From Bolinopsis microptera (Eukaryota > Ctenophora > Tentaculata > Lobata > Bolinopsidae), in the NCBI RefSeq assembly GCF_026151205.1, contig NC_087078.1:3004175-3068174 (forward strand): DNA of 64,000 nt, read 5' to 3'. The translations under genes and the position numbers were made by a program. Positions 57,620 through 64,000 of this stretch are shown one piece after another (within the stretch, counting starts at the first letter, position 1; the number at the start of each line of letters is the position of its first letter). Below the pieces are notes generated by a model. That model had not been told where the DNA came from. It saw only the letters and a list, made by a program, of their open reading frames with translations, and ran no database searches.

Positions 57620-59108
57620 TCAATTGATTTTTTCCAATTTCTTTAAAAGTTGAGCAATCAGCAAATCTTTTTGGGTAATTTGCAAATCTTTTTGGTCAAT
57701 CTGAGAGTTCTTCTTCACTAAAAGAAAAACTATAACGGTACAAGCTAAAATCAAGATCGCTATGGCCAGATTCTCACCAGCCTCCAATTTTTCTTCTTCA
57801 CCCCTCCGATCTATAGTTTTGCTGCTGCCGCTACTATCTTGTCTTGATCTACAAGAGATGTAGATATCCTTGCCGTGAACACAATTGTGAGACGTAGTGT
57901 ATCCACACGTCCTCCACTCCCCCGCAGTGCAGTTCATATCATCTAGTGCTATACGGTAGTTGCCCCAAGACATGGCAACTCGCCAACTCTCAGCTGCAGA
58001 ATAACCCATGTCCCGACAGGCTGCATCAGCCGAGTTGTTGGAGAATTGGTCCCCGCAAACTGTCCCACCGTTATAGAGCAGTAAAAATTCCTGGCTACCT
58101 GGAATATAGATTATGGCTGTCTCAATCCATGGGAAATTTCAACAATTTTCAATTCTTAAATCTTATCTTTTTCTAATCTCAAACTTGAAACCCTGTCATT
58201 GATAAAACGTTAATAAGAACCAATTACCTGACACAGTGTACCCTCTCTTGTCGACTAAAGAGAACGAACTGCGGGACCCCGAACATGTTATAAACACGTC
58301 TCTATCATGACCGAGATAGTGAGAATCAGAGTGGTTGCAGGTTGACCAATCAGCCAAGGAACACTGAACAGTGTCAGTTAATACTGGGTAGGTTGTTTGG
58401 ATATGCCACTTCTGTCCAGATGTCCACTGGAGCGCTCCTGTAAAGCCCATAACTTTGCAGATAGCATGAGCTGCAGTTGAGTTGAAGTTATTGCTACCAA
58501 CAGTACCCTCGTTGTGCAGAAGTAGGCCTTCTTGTTCTCCGGTTGTGATGTAGTTACCGGACGAGTCTACCAGTTGGAACACTGATGCTACCCCTGAAGG
58601 TGGTAGATGTGTTAACTCTTTTGGTAGATGTGGTAGATGTGGTAGATGTGTTAACTCTTTACTTAATTTTTCTAGTCTCTGCTCAAGAGGCTTAGAAATT
58701 TTGTAGGCTTAATCTTTCTTCAAAACAAAAGATGTTGTTTTTTGGTGATATCTGCGTATTCTGATATCGGCCTAATTTGGCAGTGAGACTCACTTGGTAA
58801 ACAGGTCACAAAAACATCCCCCCCATGATTACAACGGTTTGGTGTATTGATGTAGCTGCAAGATGACCAATAGGGCAGTCGACAAATAACGTCGTCTAAT
58901 AATACGGTAAAACTATTCTGAATCTGCCATTTCATTCCAAATGTCCACTCAAGGGCACCTCCAAATCCCATTTCTTTGCAAATAGCATGAGCAGCAGTGA
59001 TGTTGAAGAGATCACGACAGACGGTCCCTCCGTTGTACAATAGTAACCCTTCCTGTCTTCCGTAAGTAATAGTGTTCCCTGAGATATCTATACGCCGGAA
59101 TTCCGCAT
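57620..59108 (-). CDS. SRCR-domain type I membrane receptor (5' exons missing)
   Basis: Minus-strand exons 59108-58794, 58593-58228 and 58098-57620 all join in phase 1, typical of SRCR exon shuffling, to give 385 residues. They encode three scavenger receptor cysteine-rich domains of group A type (VFVTC, VFITC and IYISC ends), a linker, a transmembrane segment (NLAIAILILACTVIVFLLV) and a short cytoplasmic tail with heptad-like QKDL repeats. The third domain is split by an intron. Domains 1 and 3 keep six cysteines, while domain 2 has lost two. The first exon begins with an acceptor (TTTCAG), so a signal-peptide exon must lie further right. Such receptors bind polyanionic or microbial ligands in many animals; the ligand here is unknown. 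Confidence 0.88.
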
Positions 59109-59316
59109 CTGAAATACTCGTCCGTTATCTTAATAAGTTTATACTTAATTAGTTTCTACTTTAATAGTTTATACTTAAGGGGTACTGGTAGCAGGTAGCA
59201 GCTAACCAAACTGACTGGAAATGTTGTGCAAATTGTATTATTATCTTGTTGAAAAATTACCTCATAGTTCAGTTATCTTGATGTCATAATATTAACGAAG
59301 CAAATCATATCTTACT

Positions 59317-59324
59317 ATATATAA
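59317..59324 (+). promoter_or_regulatory. Possible TATA box before the giant ORF
   Basis: TATATAAA at 59317-59324, 67 bp before the first in-frame ATG (59391), in a segment with no competing start. It matches the TATA consensus, but the region is AT-rich, so chance is possible. Confidence 0.35.
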
Positions 59325-59390
59325 AGCGAGACGATATATATATTGACGTATGTTTTGCGCGGTTTTGCAACGCCTTTGTTCCTCTGTAAA

Positions 59391-62300
59391 ATGCTAACAG
59401 TAACAATTTTAATCGACCAGCCCTCCACAACCTGGAGAAGGAGACCGCCAAGAGGAACTCTGTTTATGCCTAGTGATTCAGCTAAGTCAAACTATCATAA
59501 TATGCACTACCGAAGTTTACACAATGATACTCGTTTTGAAGATTACTTAAAGCTCTCAGACCAGTTTCCCACCCCCAGTGGTTACAGAGCTCAGAATACT
59601 AAAGCCGGGAAGAACAAGCACAGCACTACAGAACTAGCCGGACAGAACACAGGAAACTGCACACACAGTGCAGAACTGATTGTGATAACACGAAGTCCCG
59701 ACAAGATCACGGAGGACACTGCAATTACATCCACAAACACTACAAACTACTTGAACTTCCGGGCAGCCCCACTAAATACAAACACTAACTTGAACATCCG
59801 GGCAGCCCTTTTGAATATGTTAAATGCGAATGTGTACTTGAAATCATACTGTATATTAATATATCAATATATCCGTTTGTATTATAGTACTGCTATTATA
59901 ACTATATGTTATTACATCACACAAAATCTCACTAAAAGCTCCAATTTCACACACTTACACCGCCTGTCTGCTCAAGATTTATTTTGTTCTTTATACAGCA
60001 AAATATGTGTCAATGAAGGCAAAAGTCAAGAACTCGGGCGGAGTGTGGCCGCAGTCTCGCCACCCGGAGGTCTAGCGCGTACCATTGCACCACCGTCCTG
60101 GGTAACTGATAAGAAAAACAGCACCTCATATTCCAGCACTCCTCTTACTAGCATTTCCGGGAGTGTGAGCTGCTGCTATACACGACATGTATCCCAAAAT
60201 ATACATGATCCAAGTTATACACTGTGTGAGAGTTATATCTTGCAAAACTCAATAAATGTTGAATTGCTTAAACTAATATTCCTTTTACCCCTAGTTGCTG
60301 CTGTCATCGAAAATGAGGAAAGAGACAAGAACAGTGCCAACAACTCAACGAAAGAATCAACATCTGCAGGGAGGAACTCATCTATATCCGGAAGGAGGCC
60401 CCTGCGACCGCGCTCTGCTATTAACAATAGCAACTCGTCATCAAATGGTGATGGAGGAGACGATGAAGACGAGGGATTTAGACGGGAGAAGCTGAAAACG
60501 CAGTGCGAAAACGATGCAGTAGCCCCTTGCCCTACTTCAACCGAATTAATGAAGGAAGGAATCGATGAAAATGATGACAGTTTAAAAGTAGATTTGACAA
60601 ACGACCTTCACGATAAAAGAGATCAGTGGACTCCTTTACCACTACCTGTTAATTCTACCTATATCAATCAAGGTTCGGTAAACTTCATTAATATCAGAGA
60701 TATGTCAATCGTTAGAGGCATTTCCAGAGTATGGGACATCGCACGTAACGTGAGTGGGTTTAACGCCACTCAAGTCAACAGCACTGTTAACCTGAACATC
60801 TCAGTTGGGAACACTATCGGAGACATCTCATATCTATCTGATATTTCTCAGGAAACTGAATATGATGATGATGATAAATCAGAACCTGCAGGCAGTCCTT
60901 CACCCTCCCCCCTTTACCTGACACCGACCTCGAAAGTACCAACAAGTAGAGGAACACCCCCGAGGAAACATGTCGAACTGGACTACACATCCCCAGTGAG
61001 GACGAATTTCAAAAGCAGGTCACGCTCCAAATCTGAGAGCTCATACAGACGTGATCCGTACCACAAACCAACCCCAACAGCTCTTTTGAAACGAAGACTC
61101 AAAGAAAAGATTGCGCTCGAAAGATCCGCGGCTTTCAACGAAACACCAGTCGCGAGGATGAGACATAACTCTGAACCAGCCACCACTACGATTTCCTCAA
61201 ATGATTCACATAATCTCTCCTTTTCACAGGGAGTTGTTGGATGCACTAGAATAAGGGAAAGTGGCACTCACGACTGTGGCACCGACGGTGCCGGTATACA
61301 TTTGGAAAATGATTTACTGAACATGAATAACCCATTCCGCTTGAATATGAGCAATATTTCTAAAGCGGTGGAAAGAGCTCTGTCAACTGACCTAATGCAG
61401 ATTGACAACTCAAACCCGACAGTTACCATAACGTTCTGCCGAGAGGAGGTTGATCGAGTAACACGAATCAGTTCACTGGACGAACATCCACGTGACCTGA
61501 TCGAACAAAAGTCTCTCCTCTATCTGCTCGGTCAAATAAACCGTCACATGTCCCGCACAACATCATGCAATCAGAACTTTAACGGTCTAAAAATCACCAG
61601 CATGTCGAACAGAGCAAAACGAATGAAACTAGATGATGATAATTGCTACCCGCTTGGAATCTTGCATATCGGTAGGAGCAGGGGACTCGGCCTGCTACCT
61701 AAACGTGCTGCCCGCTTATCACTCAACGTCTATGATGTCGAAATGAGAAACTGGTCGTTCTTAACTATATCTTCGAAAACTCGGGCAACTATGATACCAA
61801 GTTTTGCTCCCGAAAGGAAGTTTGAAATGCATATACCTGATTACCACATAGTTATCATTCCATGCAACAGTGATGAAGGCTGCAATTTGTCACGGTCTTG
61901 TCAAAATTGCGTAGTTGTTGAAGATGGAAAAATACATGATGCCAGTGACGATCAGGGGAAGGAGACCACATGCCATCAAGAAGAAACAATGGCGGAAGAC
62001 AACAAAAAGTGTGTGATAGCTGAAAATAGCAAGAACGTCACAACAGAAGATGAAGAAAAGAAGACAGACTCTGAACCTTTTCACGAGAAGAAACTCTCAG
62101 TTCCTGATCATGCCGACTCTGACAGTGAGTACGATTCATGCGATCAAGAACCAGAGGACTCTGGAACAGAAAAAGTTGGAATTATGAATCACTCTGAAAC
62201 TGACTCTATTTCAGAAAATGATGTCAATGTACCCAACGACAGAGATGATGAAGATGGATATCTCGCCCAAGAACGTTCTTCAAATGTTGGTATCGCAGTC

Positions 62301-64000
62301 AATACAGAAACAGAAACGGATAAAGGAGAGGGAAGTGTTGCTGAGATTGCTGTGGCCCCAAATGAGAAACAGGTCAATGACGAACTTAAGATGGGTAAGG
62401 TAGAGGTGACCAATCTGCCGGAGGAGACAGAGCAGGAAACAGCAGGAGTTGGTAACCCTCCGCAATCTGACTCTTTACCTGGCAGTAATGACAATAACAG
62501 TAAGATTACAAACATTACCATTCCGACCCCATTCTTACAAAACAACGCCCACGAAGAAGTTGTCAGATTAAGGAACGGGGCCGTGGTTAAAGGTTGGCTA
62601 AAAGAGTGCAACATAAAATGTTACAACAAAACGGCAGACTGGAGCCGAGTGTATTTCATTGAGTACCTGGGCAATGTGGCATCAAGTAACTCTCCGTTGC
62701 AAAACAGTGTTACAAGTGATAGATATGCCCTTCACCCGAAAGTTATCAAAGAACTGATCGTATACCTGACAGACGATGCAGTAGTGAAAGAACTTAGCGC
62801 TCGAGGTGCATCTATCGCCGGAACGCCTGAAAAGAGAAAGAACAAGCTCACAGGTCTGTTCATTGATCTATACGGTGCCAATAAAAGCCCGGTCAAAAAC
62901 AAAAATGCTAAGAAGGGGAAACATGGGAAGAAAGGAAAGACGAAGTTGGGCCAGAACCACAAAGACGACTATACTAGTACAGAACCGGTCTGTGCACAAC
63001 CTGGCCCGGGAATAAAGACAACCATAATTAAGCAAACACCTGAGCCTCATGATATTAACGCAACAATACTAAGCGTTGTAGAAAGCCCCCTAAAAACGCT
63101 GGAAAATTGTATGCTGAAGCTAGATGATCGGTTATTAAAGCAAGAAAGTATGGTTGCAGCACTATCGAAGAAGATGGATGCCATAATACAAAACCCACTT
63201 AAAAACAACACTGAAATCGCTGAACGCTTCCACCTTCTGGAAGAAAATGATAAGACCCTATTCATCAATATCAAAGCGCTAAATACGGATAGTCAACGGT
63301 GCTCTGAAGAGACCCTGAATAAATTTAACTCAATAGCCCAAACGGTTGATAGGTTGGAGTCCTTGGTTAACATCTCTCCAAAGCCTGTCCTCTGCTCTTG
63401 TCACTGTGATGCAGAAAAAAGCCGAGATTTAAAAATGAATAGTCCCCTTAAAACAGCAACCATCTGCCGCTCACAGGATGCCGACTCTCAACGAGAAACT
63501 GTAACAAATGAAATTTTAACCCATGAAGAAACTGGTCCATTTACAGTGGATATCGGCGTCCAGACAGAAACCCTAAGAAACAGTTTATCTACAAGTCCGT
63601 CGACGACGGATAGTTGCGCCCAGACAGAAACAACTGTGTACGAGATTGCAACTCAAACCGAAGAAATGATCCCTCATTCTCTGAACGGTGCAAATGAAAC
63701 AGCCGATATGGAGGAACCATCTGCTCATGACGTTGAAAGAATCACCTTTGGCCTGCAACAACTCATAGAGTCAGTTAAAGATAAAGAAAAGATGATAATG
63801 GATCAGCTAAGCGACTTTACTTGTGAGCCAAATCAAAATGATACCATCAATTGTCTGCAACAACTCTTAAGGTCAACTAGAGATAAAGAAAAGGCGATAT
63901 CAAAGGAAGTTGAGTCAAATCACGATGAAACCATTCATAAGTGCTCATCATCTACCACGTTGTACTCGGAGATAATAGAGGCTAATGCGGAACCTATGGC
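59391..64000 (+). CDS. Giant unterminated ORF, unknown protein, probably mobile-element derived (right-truncated)
   Basis: No stop codon occurs in this frame from about 59325 to the window edge. From ATG 59391 that is over 1,530 codons. Residues about 1-300 are Ser/Thr/Asn-rich with two hydrophobic stretches (one near 59850-59930, and LLKLIFLLPLVAAVI near 60260-60303). The early part may not all be coding: an acceptor-like site TTTTACCCCTAG at 60283-60294 offers a shorter 5' end. The middle is acidic and low in complexity, with a globular block at about 61560-61870 and another at about 62540-62870. A coiled coil lies at about 63050-63370, then spaced VQTET, AQTET and TQTEE motifs. The nearby host genes have exons of 80-480 nt, so a 4.6-kb exon suggests a retroelement ORF1/gag-like or other selfish gene (inference). 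It runs antisense to the SRCR gene. Confidence 0.65.
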   Translation, partial: MLTVTILIDQPSTTWRRRPPRGTLFMPSDSAKSNYHNMHYRSLHNDTRFEDYLKLSDQFPTPSGYRAQNTKAGKNKHSTTELAGQNTGNCTHSAELIVITRSPDKITEDTAITSTNTTNYLNFRAAPLNTNTNLNIRAALLNMLNANVYLKSYCILIYQYIRLYYSTAIITICYYITQNLTKSSNFTHLHRLSAQDLFCSLYSKICVNEGKSQELGRSVAAVSPPGGLARTIAPPSWVTDKKNSTSYSSTPLTSISGSVSCCYTRHVSQNIHDPSYTLCESYILQNSINVELLKLIFLLPLVAAVIENEERDKNSANNSTKESTSAGRNSSISGRRPLRPRSAINNSNSSSNGDGGDDEDEGFRREKLKTQCENDAVAPCPTSTELMKEGIDENDDSLKVDLTNDLHDKRDQWTPLPLPVNSTYINQGSVNFINIRDMSIVRGISRVWDIARNVSGFNATQVNSTVNLNISVGNTIGDISYLSDISQETEYDDDDKSEPAGSPSPSPLYLTPTSKVPTSRGTPPRKHVELDYTSPVRTNFKSRSRSKSESSYRRDPYHKPTPTALLKRRLKEKIALERSAAFNETPVARMRHNSEPATTTISSNDSHNLSFSQGVVGCTRIRESGTHDCGTDGAGIHLENDLLNMNNPFRLNMSNISKAVERALSTDLMQIDNSNPTVTITFCREEVDRVTRISSLDEHPRDLIEQKSLLYLLGQINRHMSRTTSCNQNFNGLKITSMSNRAKRMKLDDDNCYPLGILHIGRSRGLGLLPKRAARLSLNVYDVEMRNWSFLTISSKTRATMIPSFAPERKFEMHIPDYHIVIIPCNSDEGCNLSRSCQNCVVVEDGKIHDASDDQGKETTCHQEETMAEDNKKCVIAENSKNVTTEDEEKKTDSEPFHEKKLSVPDHADSDSEYDSCDQEPEDSGTEKVGIMNHSETDSISENDVNVPNDRDDEDGYLAQERSSNVGIAVNTETETDKGEGSVAEIAVAPNEKQVNDELKMGKVEVTNLPEETEQETAGVGNPPQSDSLPGSNDNNSKITNITIPTPFLQNNAHEEVVRLRNGAVVKGWLKECNIKCYNKTADWSRVYFIEYLGNVASSNSPLQNSVTSDRYALHPKVIKELIVYLTDDAVVKELSARGASIAGTPEKRKNKLTGLFIDLYGANKSPVKNKNAKKGKHGKKGKTKLGQNHKDDYTSTEPVCAQPGPGIKTTIIKQTPEPHDINATILSVVESPLKTLENCMLKLDDRLLKQESMVAALSKKMDAIIQNPLKNNTEIAERFHLLEENDKTLFINIKALNTDSQRCSEETLNKFNSIAQTVDRLESLVNISPKPVLCSCHCDAEKSRDLKMNSPLKTATICRSQDADSQRETVTNEILTHEETGPFTVDIGVQTETLRNSLSTSPSTTDSCAQTETTVYEIATQTEEMIPHSLNGANETADMEEPSAHDVERITFGLQQLIESVKDKEKMIMDQLSDFTCEPNQNDTINCLQQLLRSTRDKEKAISKEVESNHDETIHKCSSSTTLYSEIIEANAEPM

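Overview
The window looks like a piece of an AT-rich invertebrate animal genome. Host genes have several short exons with GT-AG introns, and the sequence is crowded with non-LTR retrotransposons (LINEs), a tRNA-like SINE, MITEs and minisatellites. The host genes I recognise are ancient eukaryotic or metazoan families (THG1, PIH1D1, an SRCR receptor). The element mix reminds me of cnidarian or other early-branching marine animal genomes, but the sequence alone does not fix the taxon.

Layout. 1-3.1 kb: tail of an LTR-retrotransposon-like polyprotein with a 48-bp coding minisatellite, a 77-bp tandem array, many CACGTG boxes and TTAGGG-like repeats. 3.2-4.3 kb: minus-strand exons of an unrecognised protein, one exon segment duplicated almost identically. 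5.95-8.6 kb: a decayed reverse-transcriptase (RT) element. 8.6-16.2 kb: mostly AT-rich DNA without convincing genes. 16.3-17.7 kb: a small multi-exon minus-strand gene with CDK-type phosphorylation motifs. 18.2-21.1 kb: a 5'-truncated CR1-like LINE. 24.5-29.7 kb: a 5.2-kb nested foldback structure built of 40-bp satellites, MITEs, SINEs and an inner palindrome. 29.97-30.26 kb: a clean hAT-type MITE with an 8-bp target duplication.

31-40.1 kb: an RTE/Nimb-like LINE (minus strand) split by a complete-looking CR1-like LINE (plus strand). The CR1-like element's ORF1 carries an AlkB-like dioxygenase domain followed by an SGNH esterase domain, and its ORF2 begins with a PHD finger before the endonuclease and RT. 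42.2-43.9 kb: another truncated LINE. 44.4-48.9 kb: an L2-like LINE interrupted by a 5'-truncated CR1-like LINE, creating by chance one 1138-codon frame with two RT domains.

49.9-59.1 kb is the host-gene part: a TTAA-flanked foldback MITE, single-exon THG1, six-exon PIH1D1 whose largest intron is a minisatellite of its own 5' splice junction, a small coiled-coil gene, and (convergent with it) an SRCR membrane receptor. From 59.39 kb to the right edge runs a plus-strand frame with no stop codon for over 1,530 codons. It is probably an accessory or mobile-element ORF, since host genes here have short exons. The most notable candidates are the AlkB-SGNH-PHD LINE, the giant unterminated ORF, the 5.2-kb foldback composite and the nested LINE pairs.
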